This document shows positions 39,456 through 49,720 of a stretch of 64,000 nt of DNA, in pieces. Origin of the DNA: Chondrus crispus (lineage: Eukaryota > Rhodophyta > Florideophyceae > Gigartinales > Gigartinaceae); assembly GCF_000350225.1 (NCBI RefSeq), contig NW_005178845.1, forward strand, positions 165,043 to 229,042. The letters are read 5' to 3'. Position 1 is the stretch's first letter. Every line of letters starts with the position of its first letter. Below the pieces are notes generated by a model that was not told where the DNA came from, searched no databases, and was given only the letters and a program-made list of their open reading frames with translations. The position numbers and the translations under genes are program-made.

Positions 39456-41692
39456 ACGACCAGCGCAGAATTGACTGCTCGAAGAAGACAACGGCATCGG
39501 AGATTTACCTGACCCCCCCGCCCGATTGATCTTTAAACTATTTTCAAAACGCTACCTGCTCTGCGCCAAAGATATCGATTTTGTGGCCACGTCTTGTTTG
39601 TAACAGCATTGTGGAGTGCACTTTGCCATCCCGACGTCTCCTATGCGGCCCAAGAGCTCCATCGGCATCACTTCCTCCATTATGCTCCAATTGATTCTGC
39701 AGCACGTTCCGAGGTCTTGCACTACAGCGGTCTGGCTTCTTCGTGGTTCATGCATGACACGACTTTATCTGGTGGCAGGAAGAACAACGATTGGATATGA
39801 TCGGAGTAAAGTGTTGGTTCAACCAGCGATTTGAATACTCCATATTCAGCCTTGAGTGATTTCCCAGTGGCTGTCTTATCCATCTGTCATCTATAGGGGG
39901 GCTGTTATTTAGTAGATGATCTCGAGGCCGAATATCAGGCGCACTGAACCCCTCTCATTGAGGGGTGTGATCGCCTGATACATTGATTCGCGCATCCTTA
40001 TCTTCCGGAATATTCAGCCATTGATGAGTGCTTTGTACTTCAAGTTGAGAGAACCAGGGATAAAGTCACAGCGCTGGTTGCTGATCAGCCTCATGCTCGT
40101 ATAGTTTCCCATGAAATTCAAAGGGAGGCACTGAAAAATGTTACCAAACACGAATCCTCCTAACTGCCCTGGCACGGAGTGGAAACATTCCTTTTGGACT
40201 GCTTTGGTCTTTCTTAAACAGCCTTCTACCCTATCGAAGGAGATAGGAAGCATCATCAAGACGAAATCACTCTGAGACTCACAATGCTGAAGCGTAATGT
40301 TATGACGTAAGCTGTGCCTGCTCAGCATTGCCACTAAAGTAGCCCGCCGGACCCGCATGACCACTCGCAGAAGACTATATTTTTCATCTGCATCAGTATT
40401 TAGCCATAGCATAGCTACATGACTACTAAGTTTGCTTGCATTGACAAGGCGTATGGTCACAATGATGCAATTCTGTTGAAAATTCCATGAGAGAAACTGT
40501 TAATTTTTTTATGTATTTCCGCTAACAGCTCTCAAAGAAGTTTCACTATTAGTGAAGTTGATACGCAATGTCAGGCATGCTTAAAACAAAAAGCACACGA
40601 ACATGACAAACAAAAATAGTTTTGACTTCTTTGACTTCTCTCAGTGACGCCCACACTGAGTGTCCACCTTCACCAGGTGTGAAACCCCCAGAGCACCAAC
40701 AATTATGTAAGCTTCGCATACACATAGGGATAAAATAGGAACGGGGGTCGAAAGAAGTAAATGGGAAACAAAACTATTATGCCTACGATACAGTAGCAGT
40801 AATATTTGAGCAGCAGCACGACGTCTGTTACTGCACAACAGCTCTCATCGCAAAAAACAGTTCCGTATTGGGTCAGAAAGGCCTGATGCTTTTGCGCCTT
40901 CACGTCAGTATGAATCATCGGGCACTACCGCACTTGCATAATGCTTTTTAAACACAGTGCGAAAAATATCCAGTGAGATGGGCCGGCCGCGGATACAGGA
41001 GCGGCCCATGCCTGCTCCTGTCTTGCAGGATACCTTAAACTCAGACAATGCCCATAGCGATTTGCGTCAGTAGGAAACAAATGTTGTTTTTCAATACATG
41101 TTGTTGTGCCTTGCCTGTAAAGAAAGCAGTTCAGGGCCCAAGATGCAGCCCTGCAACTACCAGTACCAAAAATATCTACATTTCGGAAAGGAAAAGGTCA
41201 TATTTCTGAGCCCCAGTACTTCCAAGCTTAGATGCGGGGTTCGCAGAATGCGTACTTGTGTGGTGGGTACAGAACCATCTTTCCTATAACTCATGGCTTG
41301 ACCTAATTCTCATGCGTGAGATGCATGAATGCATCGCAGATGGGAGGCATCTCAGAGTCCTTTGCAGCACCAGGAATCCAACCTGATACATCGAATGTCG
41401 CTGTGTGCTGAGGGCACGAGCTTCTCAATTGACTTCGTGCCCCGGCTTCGTCGGTTTGAAGAAGTCGTGTTTTCTCCTTTCTCAAAGAGCAGCCTCATTC
41501 TTCCAGAACTGACCTTTTTCATTGTGCGCAGAGGTCAGCGGCACAAATCCTCATTTGGTTTGCTTCTGTAAAGGGCAACCCCGTGTGAAAAGAATTTTCG
41601 GGCTCCTCTAGGGAAGCATTTCTGGGGCGTGAAGGACTTGCCTAACCTCTCTTTGGTGGGAAACCTTACAATCGCCAGTCGGCGAAAGGAGC
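39456..41692. other. Long intergenic region, no gene seen
   Basis: Only short, unconvincing frames are present. It includes the nested hairpin at 39933-39980 and, at its 3' end, the upstream region of the glycosyltransferase gene. Confidence 0.5.
39933..39980. repeat. Nested stem-loop of 48 bp
   Basis: The outer stem is TATCAGGCG (39933-39941) with CGCCTGATA (39972-39980). The inner stem is CCCCTC (39949-39954) with GAGGGG (39960-39965), loop TCATT. The internal loop is 7 and 6 nt. It could be a structured RNA element or a small foldback. Confidence 0.7.
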
Positions 41693-43984
41693 ATGGGGGT
41701 TCTTCGAATTTCGACCATTAGAACCGGGCGGGGCAGCGATATTACAGCCCCTGCTCCCTGGAGACATACAGGCACCCCGTCCGTCGGATCAATACCAAGT
41801 GTCACGGCTCCATCAACAGAGTCCGCAAAATGTAGTTTGAAAGTCATTCAACTACTCATTATCGTTCTTCTTTTTGGTTATATTTGCCTCCCGTCTCACT
41901 TTGTTCGCACTGTATCTTCAAATGCTTCTGTTATAGATGTGTCACACACTGGTCGAAAGATGCTTGGTAAAGTAGCTGATGTTGCTAGTTCCCTTTCTGG
42001 TCGTTCAGAGAATTTCGGTGGCGTTGCCATAGTGGCAGCATGCATGAATCGACAAGAAGCGTTGAAACGCGTTTTGCCGACGTGGCTCTCAGTCAGTGGG
42101 GTAAAAGAGATTGTTATCGTTGACTGGAACAGTTCTCCTCCATTGAAACCTCTGGTTCACCCAGAGAAAGATTCAAGGCTCAAATTATATCGTGTGAACA
42201 AGGAGAGCTCTTGGGTCCTGTCAAGGGCTTATAATTTGGCAATGAACATGACAAGACAGAAATATGTCATTAGAACTGACTGTGACTATGCCTTAGATGG
42301 TGATATTCTGAGCGCACATGATCTAAACGAAACAGAAACCGGTTTCTACTCTGGAAATTGGAAAATGGCCCGTAACGAAAACGAAATTCATTTGAATGGG
42401 GCCATGATTCTGAAACGGAAAGTGTTTTGGGATGTAGGAGGATATGATGAAAGAATACAAACGTATGGATGGGATGACGAGGATCTCTACACACGGTTAG
42501 CTGCATGCAACGTTCAAAAGTTAAACGTCAGCTACGATCACGTTAACCACATCTCTCACGATGATGGTAAACGAGCACAGAAAGGAGTCAAATTTGCACA
42601 AGTGCAAATTGACCTGAACCAACTTCTACTTGAAAGATTGCCGCCCTGGTCGAAGAATGACTCGGAAGGACATGGCTCATCTCAGTACCAGGTTGTAGAT
42701 CGTGATGGAAAAGGCTACTTCGAGCTAGAAGCTGAACACGTTCCGAAATCTTTAAGAAGACAAGTTGACAACGACTTGTATGAAGAGTCATGGGCTCTAG
42801 CTCTGGGTAGGCGGCTCGCTGACGACTTTCATGTTCCCTGGGATATTTTGGAGTCAACAGACTCAGAAAACAAGGAGCTTTTGTTACGTAAGCTTTTGCA
42901 TCTCCAAAGTGACTTAGAATTTCAAAGGAGCTCGGTGAAGGCCGCAGATAATGGGACAGAGGATATCTTGAGATTGCCAGCAGAGGCGAGGATACTTTTC
43001 GTTCATTGCATGCATGGCCTGGGAAATCGATTGCGAGCTCTGGGGAGTGCCCTGGCATTCGCAAGGACCAGTAATCGTATTCCTGTCGTTATATGGGAAT
43101 CTGACGCCCATATTGCAGCTGACTTCAACGCTCTCTTCAACACATCAGACATGGTGGTTCTGAAAAAGTTTATACCTACCTGGCCGCTTCATGATCATCA
43201 CAAGTACGACCACTCTTGGAATCACTTCCTCTTTTACAACTACATGGAGATGGAACCAAAGGCAGTCAAAGGGGAACTCATTGTCAACGAAAAGAGCAAG
43301 CATATATATTACAAAGGAGCCTACATTCTGGAGGCGCCGGAATATACATGGTGGGATGCTGATAATGAGGAATTGAGAAAATTGCAACCAGTACAAAAGG
43401 TTACAGAGCGGTTGCAAGAACTCAAAGATGAGGGCCTCTCATCAGCAATTGGCGTTCATATTCGAAACAGGACACTCACCTTTGATATCAAAAATGTCGA
43501 TTTCAACCAAGAGTACGGGTCAGATGCGGCTACGACGATGGAACACTGGCGCTCGCAGAGTTCCTACAGAAATTTTGTTTCGGAAATGAAGCGCATTATT
43601 CGGGAAGAGGACAAAGATGGTCAGTTTTATATCGCAACAGACACATGGGAAGTAATTCCGCGGATGGAAGCACTCTTTCCGGGAAGAATACTAAGCACAA
43701 ATCGAACATGTGACGATAGGGATTCCGAGTGCGTGAAATACGCAGTAATCGACATGTATGCTTTAAGTAGTACACGGAAGTTGCTCGGCTCAAATTGGAG
43801 CAGCTACACGGAGATGGCGGAGCGTCTAGGGGGTCTGAAAGCGAAGTTAGCAGGACTAGATTTCGGGGAAGGAGCAGGGAAGCTATTGAATGGTGAGGCA
43901 AGTGAGCACGAAGAGGTTGAAAAATCTGAGGAAGAGGTTTCTGCAGAACTACAGGATAGGCAATTTGACACAGGCAGGGAGTGA
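41693..43984 (+). CDS. Predicted Golgi type II membrane protein with two glycosyltransferase domains
   Basis: 763 residues. A cytosolic tail is followed by one signal anchor (about residues 49-67, VIQLLIIVLLFGYICLP). Domain 1 (about 110-295) is GT-A type: VAACMNRQEALKRVLPTWL, VIVDWNSS, a D-x-D at 196-198 (RTDCDYALDGD) and GWDDEDLYTRL, resembling the GT7/chondroitin-synthase acceptor-site motif. Domain 2 (about 431-735) resembles fucosyltransferase-like GT-B enzymes: HCMHGLGNRLRALGSALAFA, IGVHIRNRT, FYIATDTWEVI and a terminal SNWSSYTEMAERLGG. A KK/E-rich tail follows. Both domains appear to keep key residues. Addition of two different sugars to a wall polysaccharide or glycoprotein is inferred; substrates are unknown. 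Intronless. Confidence 0.75.
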   Translation: MGVLRISTIRTGRGSDITAPAPWRHTGTPSVGSIPSVTAPSTESAKCSLKVIQLLIIVLLFGYICLPSHFVRTVSSNASVIDVSHTGRKMLGKVADVASSLSGRSENFGGVAIVAACMNRQEALKRVLPTWLSVSGVKEIVIVDWNSSPPLKPLVHPEKDSRLKLYRVNKESSWVLSRAYNLAMNMTRQKYVIRTDCDYALDGDILSAHDLNETETGFYSGNWKMARNENEIHLNGAMILKRKVFWDVGGYDERIQTYGWDDEDLYTRLAACNVQKLNVSYDHVNHISHDDGKRAQKGVKFAQVQIDLNQLLLERLPPWSKNDSEGHGSSQYQVVDRDGKGYFELEAEHVPKSLRRQVDNDLYEESWALALGRRLADDFHVPWDILESTDSENKELLLRKLLHLQSDLEFQRSSVKAADNGTEDILRLPAEARILFVHCMHGLGNRLRALGSALAFARTSNRIPVVIWESDAHIAADFNALFNTSDMVVLKKFIPTWPLHDHHKYDHSWNHFLFYNYMEMEPKAVKGELIVNEKSKHIYYKGAYILEAPEYTWWDADNEELRKLQPVQKVTERLQELKDEGLSSAIGVHIRNRTLTFDIKNVDFNQEYGSDAATTMEHWRSQSSYRNFVSEMKRIIREEDKDGQFYIATDTWEVIPRMEALFPGRILSTNRTCDDRDSECVKYAVIDMYALSSTRKLLGSNWSSYTEMAERLGGLKAKLAGLDFGEGAGKLLNGEASEHEEVEKSEEEVSAELQDRQFDTGRE

Positions 43985-44666
43985 ATAGGTACGGTATGGA
44001 AAGGAGACAAGAGTGGTGATGACGGTCAATACTATTGAATGGCTTTTTATTCCAAATACGGTTGCGTGCACTATTGCTAAGATACTGAATGATCACTTGC
44101 CTATTCCGCTATCAGCGATTGCAATGCGTAGTGGAATTTTGATAGAATACAAACTATATTGAAGTGTGCTTCCCAAAAGAACTGATATTGCCTTGGGTAG
44201 ATTGCTTGAGACACACAGCAATCTCACAAAACTGGGCTTCGTCTCGTTGAAAAATTACGGAAGATGGTTGGTGTTGCATTGAAATTGAATTTTTTCATTC
44301 TTTTGAGATTGACCGGTGTTTTGAGTAATCCCACGACCTCAAATTGACCAAGCAAAGTCCCAGGGCACACATCAGTGCAGATTGCAGCACAAGCAGTTGA
44401 GGACACCAAGTACAGCTTTTCGGCTCCAGCTTCAAGTACGTCTTGCCGCCACAATTTTCGATTTCCTGCGTTAGGACGTGCACAGCAGTCAGACAACAGT
44501 CATAGAGGCTTCGTGAGACTGGAGTCTTGAAGCATTCAAGCGTCACCCTAGAAAGGCTGCACCCGAGAATACATTTTGCTTGCTTTGCATCATTCTCACC
44601 TCCAATCAATCGTTTCGGGAATAGGCCAGGCTGGTCGCATTAGAAGAATTCCCTCCGTGTGTAATC
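43985..44666. other. Intergenic, no gene seen
   Basis: It lies between two plus-strand genes; only short A/T-rich frames are present. Confidence 0.55.
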
Positions 44667-45698
44667 ATGGCTTCTCAGAAGACAGCGTTTGAAGTCTCGA
44701 GCCCATTGGCGAGACCCATGAATTCACGCATTTCTGTGCAACTCCAAGAGAGCCGTGCCAAGCACTTCAGAGTCGCAGGACACAGAAGGTCGCAAGGCAG
44801 AATATCGATGCAAATGGAAGTGGACAAAAGCAGTAAGCAAGGAGATAACTCCAAACCCCGGCAGACTCATATTTCCCCGGAATTGGCAAATCAAGCCATT
44901 AATGATGCTATTACATACTCAGGTGGGGACGTTGTGGTTATGGCTAGAACCTGTGCAAGTGGATTTTGTGATGCATTACAACAATGCTATGGTTCAGAAG
45001 AAATATCAGATGTGTTTATTGCTTGCGGCTCAGGTTTAAACGGCTTAATTGGATTGCAAGTCGCTGTAGAGCTGCAGAAAAAAGGTTATGCACCAGAGGT
45101 CTATGCTGCAGAGCAATCTAAGCATGCTAATTTCCGATCTGTCTGCGATGAAGCCGGAATCGACTTGCACGACTTCATTCCCAGCACGCTAGAGTTTTAT
45201 TATGACATCGTTGTAGATGCCTTGCTTGGAACTGGCTTTGATGGGGGGGACATTCGACAACAGTACTGGACTGTTTACGAGATGCTAATCTCAACTCGGC
45301 TTGCGATTGTGAGCCTTGATGTACCATCTGGCTGGGATCTTTCGACGGGTCCAAGAAAAATTGATGTGACAGCAGATTCGTTTATCAAACCCGAAGTGCT
45401 AGTGTCTTTAGGAGCACCAAAGCTTGGATCAAAGGTGTTTGCCGGGGGCTACCACTTTATAGCTGGTCGACATCTTCCTCAAAGCTACTTTTTAGAAAAG
45501 GGAATCTCTGTTCCGGCTTTTCCCGGCGAGGAGTCAAACTGCGTGCTCATGTCAAGTAACCCGTTTCGCTTCGAAGGTGCTAATGGAGAGACATATGGGC
45601 GACCTGGACAATTCAATGCCACGCTCTACACGAAAAACCCTACCCGAGAATGGGTCGATGTTGACAAGCACGATGACCTGTGGGACGAACTAGACTAG
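44667..45698 (+). CDS. YjeF_N-domain protein, NAD(P)H-hydrate epimerase-like, with divergent motifs
   Basis: 343 residues. The N-terminal about 50 residues look like an organelle presequence (MASQKTAFEVSSPLARPMNS). The fold signature follows: VFIACGSGLNGLIGLQVAVEL, DIVVDALLGTGFDGGDI, IVSLDVPSGWDLSTGP, KPEVLVSLGAPKLGSKVFAGGYHFIAGRHLP. The LDVPSGWD aspartate and the SLGAPK...F.G..H..AGR..P end are those of NAD(P)HX epimerase. The usual GxGNNGGDGL substrate loop is replaced by GSGLNGLIGL. It could be a diverged epimerase or a binding protein of the same fold. The C-terminal extension (about 280-343) is reminiscent of the PNPOx-linked plant forms but too short to call. Confidence 0.75.
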   Translation: MASQKTAFEVSSPLARPMNSRISVQLQESRAKHFRVAGHRRSQGRISMQMEVDKSSKQGDNSKPRQTHISPELANQAINDAITYSGGDVVVMARTCASGFCDALQQCYGSEEISDVFIACGSGLNGLIGLQVAVELQKKGYAPEVYAAEQSKHANFRSVCDEAGIDLHDFIPSTLEFYYDIVVDALLGTGFDGGDIRQQYWTVYEMLISTRLAIVSLDVPSGWDLSTGPRKIDVTADSFIKPEVLVSLGAPKLGSKVFAGGYHFIAGRHLPQSYFLEKGISVPAFPGEESNCVLMSSNPFRFEGANGETYGRPGQFNATLYTKNPTREWVDVDKHDDLWDELD

Positions 45699-45780
45699 CA
45701 TTAGAGTGTGCTCAGTGAGTTTAAGAGTGGAAATCATTGTCAAGTGCCATACAGGGACTCTAGCTGCGAAAATACGCTAT

Positions 45781-46764
45781 CTACTGGCCAACTTTTTTGC
45801 TTAGCGCGACGCGCCACATAATGTAATTCGACGTGGCCTGCGTCAGCGCGGAAGCTGTGACTTTTCCTGTTTGTCGCCATACGAACCCACACGCAACACC
45901 GGTGACACAGGCGGAGGCCATGTATCGAACGTTTGGCGGGTCATATCCAAGTTTTGATTTCCCTAAGTGTGCAATGCCGAAGGCACCAGACGCGATGAGT
46001 AGTGCAGATATGGACCCGTGGCCTAGGCGTTGCTCCAACATATTCTGCATCATACCCCTAAATATAAGCTCCTCGGTAACGCCGTTCATGAATATGCCTA
46101 GGAAAGTGGCGGCTTCTTTGGCCGCGTCTAAACGAGGTGGCGTCTTGACGTCAGCAAACCGGGTTAGGGCGGCAAGTGGAACGGTGATGAGATCAGAGGC
46201 AGCACCCACGGCTAGCGCTATCAGCACATCGACTGGGGTTACCTTGAAAGTGTAGCCCAAGTCACGAGCGTGGGCCAGCTTTGAAAAAGGGCGTAGAATT
46301 GTGAAGCAGTTCACGACTGTCAAAGCTGCGGTGAGCAAGCCCCAGGCTGTGACCTTTCCAGTCGGTGATATGTCCGATGACAACAGCTTAAATTCCAGTG
46401 GCAGCCAGATGCAAAGAACGGTAATCAGGTCGGCCATTTCGGAGCGAAGCGATGAGTGGTCGTCTGGCTTTGTGAGCTGAAGCAGTGACGGGATGAGGAT
46501 ATACGCTATGTAAATTGCCAATATAGGGACTGCGCGGCGGCGACCGTCCATGATGTTGGGTGCACCGGCGAGGCACACTGGAACCATAACTAATAGCACC
46601 GTCCAAGCTGCTTGCCATCCATGTCCAAATTCGTTGACAAATGTCGAAGAAGAGTAAGCCAGGAATAAAAGAGTCCAGCACATCGAGGCCGAGGACTCCA
46701 GAGTGTGGGCTCGGCCGCCTGGTTCTGGCATTTTTGGAAAGCCGCGGTCAGGCATTGGCTCCAT
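45781..46764 (-). CDS. CPBP (CAAX/Abi) family intramembrane metalloprotease
   Basis: 327 residues, several hydrophobic helices. The catalytic motifs are in order: EE-x3-R in GVTEELIFRGMMQNML, F-x3-H in AFGIAHLG, and a late polar residue in a helix (ALTQATSNYIMW). Family members cleave C-terminal tripeptides of prenylated proteins or have unrelated plastid roles; which applies here is unknown. The start is the ATG at 46764; a second ATG lies a few codons on. It converges with the upstream YjeF_N gene, with 82 bp between stops. Confidence 0.8.
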   Translation of the reverse strand: MEPMPDRGFPKMPEPGGRAHTLESSASMCWTLLFLAYSSSTFVNEFGHGWQAAWTVLLVMVPVCLAGAPNIMDGRRRAVPILAIYIAYILIPSLLQLTKPDDHSSLRSEMADLITVLCIWLPLEFKLLSSDISPTGKVTAWGLLTAALTVVNCFTILRPFSKLAHARDLGYTFKVTPVDVLIALAVGAASDLITVPLAALTRFADVKTPPRLDAAKEAATFLGIFMNGVTEELIFRGMMQNMLEQRLGHGSISALLIASGAFGIAHLGKSKLGYDPPNVRYMASACVTGVACGFVWRQTGKVTASALTQATSNYIMWRVALSKKVGQ

Positions 46765-46958
46765 GCTGAAGGATGGAACGAAGATTCTACTCGAACAGTG
46801 AGGTAGAACACGGTTGAAGCTGTTTCAAGTGTCTCTGCGGTAGCCGGAAAACGCTCTTGTAGAAAGCAGGGTTGCTTTGAGCACTTTGTCGTTGCTCGCT
46901 GCGATTTTTGCGTTTCTAAAAGGTTTACTAGGAAGGTACTTTTGCTGGGCCTTGCACG

Positions 46959-47290
46959 TGTTCCTAGACGTTAGTCTAGGTGTAAGCAAGAAAAAAGGGG
47001 ACTCGTTATTACACGTGTTCACTTTTTTTCTGTAAAGTACACGTGTTCACTTCTCCTTATGAGGGGAACGGGGTGTGAGGGGAACGGGGTGGTGCTGAAC
47101 TTTTCTGTAAAGTAGTAAAGTACACGTGTTCACTTCTCTTTATGAGGGGAACGGGGTGGTGCTGAACATTTCTGTTCCTAGACGTTAGTCTAGGTGTAAG
47201 CAAGAAAAAAGGGGACTCGTTATTACACGTGTTCACTTTTTTTCTGTAAAGTACACGTGTTCACTTCTCCTTATGAGCGGAACGGGGTGG
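46959..47290. repeat. Direct repeat, two copies of about 118 bp, 214 bp apart
   Basis: 46959-47076 and 47173-47290 match almost exactly (TGTTCCTAGACGTTAGTC... to ...ATGAGSGGAACGGGG). A partial third copy at 47100-47160 carries the AAGTACACGTGTTCACTTCT section. Each full copy begins with the palindrome CCTAGAC-GTTA-GTCTAGG. Confidence 0.85.
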
Positions 47291-47388
47291 TGCTGTCCGC
47301 ACGGCTGTTCGCAGAAGGGTACCACTCGGTACTGTTCAGGTCATAAGTTGAACCGAAGTCTTGGCGCCAACCCGCCCAAAAGGTTTAT

Positions 47389-48188
47389 ACTGTACCCTTC
47401 TCACAGGCTCAATGTGGGACGCATAAGAAGTTATGATAAATATGCGAATGCAGTGCGTATTCGAAGAAAATTGCCTTTATTTGGACGGGAGAATTGGTCT
47501 CCAAAGTGTGCCGGGGTCAAAGTGGGACGACGAGAAATTTCATGTCTTGCACGCTTCATCTGTAATGGGAGAGACCCAACAAAGCCGACGCTGCCGTGTG
47601 CTTGCGGGTCCTCAACAACTCGCCTTCCTCAACCTGCATCCACTGTTTTCGGGCTCTTGGCCATTGCGAAATTGGCAAGTCGTCGCAAACTATGTCTTCG
47701 AGAGGCGACACCGCAGACTGCGCTTTCAGACGTTTCTGAGAGTCAATATTTTTTCTGTTTGCAGTATCATTCTCTACATTAAATTCCTGAATGTGATAAA
47801 CGTCGGGTACGGGCGCTTTTGGAGGATTCCGCCCCTCCAAACGAGCACGAACGGACTGCAAATTGCCAACCGTCGCTGCGTTTCCTGTTGCGAGGAATTT
47901 TCTATTAGATTTCTTAGGTGTGGGGTTCTTTGACAGGCATATATTCTTTCTCAGAATGTGCGCAACACATAATCATTATTGAGAGCGACGGAAACCTCTG
48001 CAAAAGGCATGAGCAGAAAACTGACCGTTTGTAAGAGCATGTGAATATGTTTCATCAAACGAATATATTTAATTCGTTGCGAAATAGTTTAGCAAAATCA
48101 TATGCGCGAAACTATGAGGCGCGGCATTATAATTTTGGTGTCACAATTTGAGCCTTGTCACAGATTGAGCCTGTGAGAAGGGTACAGT
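47389..48188. mobile_element. MITE-like element with 25-bp terminal inverted repeats
   Basis: Left end ACTGTACCCTTCTCACAGGC (47389 onward, 25 bp to 47413) is the exact reverse complement of 48164-48188. Inside, related words recur (GGCTCAATGTGGGAC, GGCTCAAATTGTGACA). Total 800 bp. No transposase is seen. A target duplication is not obvious (flanks TTTAT and CACAC). Confidence 0.65.
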
Positions 48189-48423
48189 CACACCCCAATA
48201 CTGTAATGTATTCAATATTTTTCAGGAATTGCAATAGAAACCTTCGCCGGGCTCAGAACGTTTGTACAAGCAGCACTGTTTGAGCTAAACAGATCGGCTG
48301 ACGGGAGACATTATGCACGCCCCTGGCAGTTGTTTGCCTGGAGACTTTTCAGATTCAAATACAGTTAATTTGCCTGGAAAGGTTTCACACTGATTCGCTC
48401 CTCGTCTGCCCAACTGTGTGTGT

Positions 48424-48499
48424 ACTCGGGGCATGTTAAGACAGGGTGTGTCAAGACAGGCTGTGTCTTAGACAGGGTGTGTCTTAACATGCCCCGAGT
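48424..48499. repeat. Foldback repeat with 20-bp perfect arms
   Basis: ACTCGGGGCATGTTAAGACA (48424-48443) and its exact complement (48480-48499) surround 36 bp of ACAGG-TGTGTC reiterations. It belongs with the foldbacks at 16624 and 16857. Confidence 0.85.
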
Positions 48500-48883
48500 T
48501 GTTGATGTTGCCTACTGCACGTCACGGCATATCCGTTGAACTGAGCATCTGTCTTCGCTGTGCAAGAAATCAACTATTATTTTGTACTTGAAGTTACCAT
48601 TGTAATTACTAAAGTTTGCCAATTATCATACTCCTAGTATGATACAGGACTCCTGTACAGTACAAAGATTCATATTCCAGCAGGTGGCCCTTTCTGTATG
48701 ATACTCTTTGGGCAATCCCGAGCAACATTGCCTTCTTCCGCGCCTTGAAGTGGATCTGACTCGCTCACCTTTGTTTCATTCAGCGGGAGACGGCTTTAAG
48801 CTTGTCATTCTTGACATTGTGAGCGCGAAAGACGCGAGGAAAGTATATTGAGGGGTGCTGTAGTTGAAAACGTCCTCTCAAAC

Positions 48884-49534
48884 ATGGATCCGTACGGCCA
48901 GGAATGGATGAACGCTGAGCACTCGATGGGTACTTCCATCATGGCTGTCGCATTTGACGGCGGCGTGGTAATGGGAGCAGATTCGCGTACGACAACCGGA
49001 GCGTACATCGCTAATCGTGTCTCTGACAAAATCACGCCAATGACCGACAAGATCTATTGCTGCCGTTCTGGTTCTGCCGCCGACACGCAGATCATTTCTG
49101 ATTACGTTCGGTACTACCTTTCCATGCATGATATCGAACTAGGAGAGGATCCAGACGTCGACACGGCGGCAAAGCTTTTCCGGGAATTGTGCTACCACAA
49201 CAAGGGACAGCTCATGGCCGGGATTATTGTTGCTGGATGGGATAAACACAAGGGCGGCCAGGTTTTTACCATCCCCCTGGGAGGAGCGCTTGTACAACAA
49301 CCGTTTGCGATCGGTGGATCCGGTTCTTCCTACATCTATGGATACTGCGACTCTAATTTTAAGGAAGGAATGACCAAAGAAGAGTGTATGGAGTTTGTGA
49401 AGAACGCTTTGTCGCTGGCAATGGCTCGTGACGGAAGTTCAGGTGGTGTCGTGCGGTTAGTAGTAATCGACAAGGATGGTTCAGAGAGGAAATTCTTCCC
49501 GGGCAACAAGCTTCCTGAATTTTGGATGGGATGA
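48884..49534 (+). CDS. PSMB6: 20S proteasome subunit beta type-6 (beta-1, caspase-like)
   Basis: 216 residues from ATG 48884; the frame is open further upstream but without ATG. A 16-residue propeptide ends in MG, exposing Thr17 ([20 protein letters not shown]) as the catalytic N-terminal threonine. The usual beta-1 start TT is TS here. [20 protein letters not shown], with the catalytic Asp and Lys, and [12 protein letters not shown] are typical. It cleaves after acidic residues in the core particle. Intronless. Confidence 0.95.
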   Translation: MDPYGQEWMNAEHSMGTSIMAVAFDGGVVMGADSRTTTGAYIANRVSDKITPMTDKIYCCRSGSAADTQIISDYVRYYLSMHDIELGEDPDVDTAAKLFRELCYHNKGQLMAGIIVAGWDKHKGGQVFTIPLGGALVQQPFAIGGSGSSYIYGYCDSNFKEGMTKEECMEFVKNALSLAMARDGSSGGVVRLVVIDKDGSERKFFPGNKLPEFWMG

Positions 49535-49720
49535 TTATGAAAACGTTGTAAATGAAACACAGTTTACTTTTAGGGTGCCGCTCGAGTCACGCCCGAAATG
49601 CACCCCGATCCTGTGCACGTGAGACGTATACATTCGCTTCTATGACCGTAACCCACAGCATGATGCGGCATGTGTCCTTGTGGCTCTCAAGTAGAATTGA
49701 GTTGCACTTGGCCAACACTT

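Larger units (their letters stand above)
46765..48883. other. Repeat-bearing intergenic region, no gene seen
   Basis: It contains the 214-bp-period repeat, a TIR-bounded element and a foldback, listed separately. Open frames at 47273-47933 are inside the TIR element and have no recognisable domain. Confidence 0.55.

Noticed and set aside
47273-47933. Plus-strand frames of 166-169 codons
   Set aside because: The two overlap in different frames inside the TIR-bounded element, and neither shows a domain or a coding-like composition.
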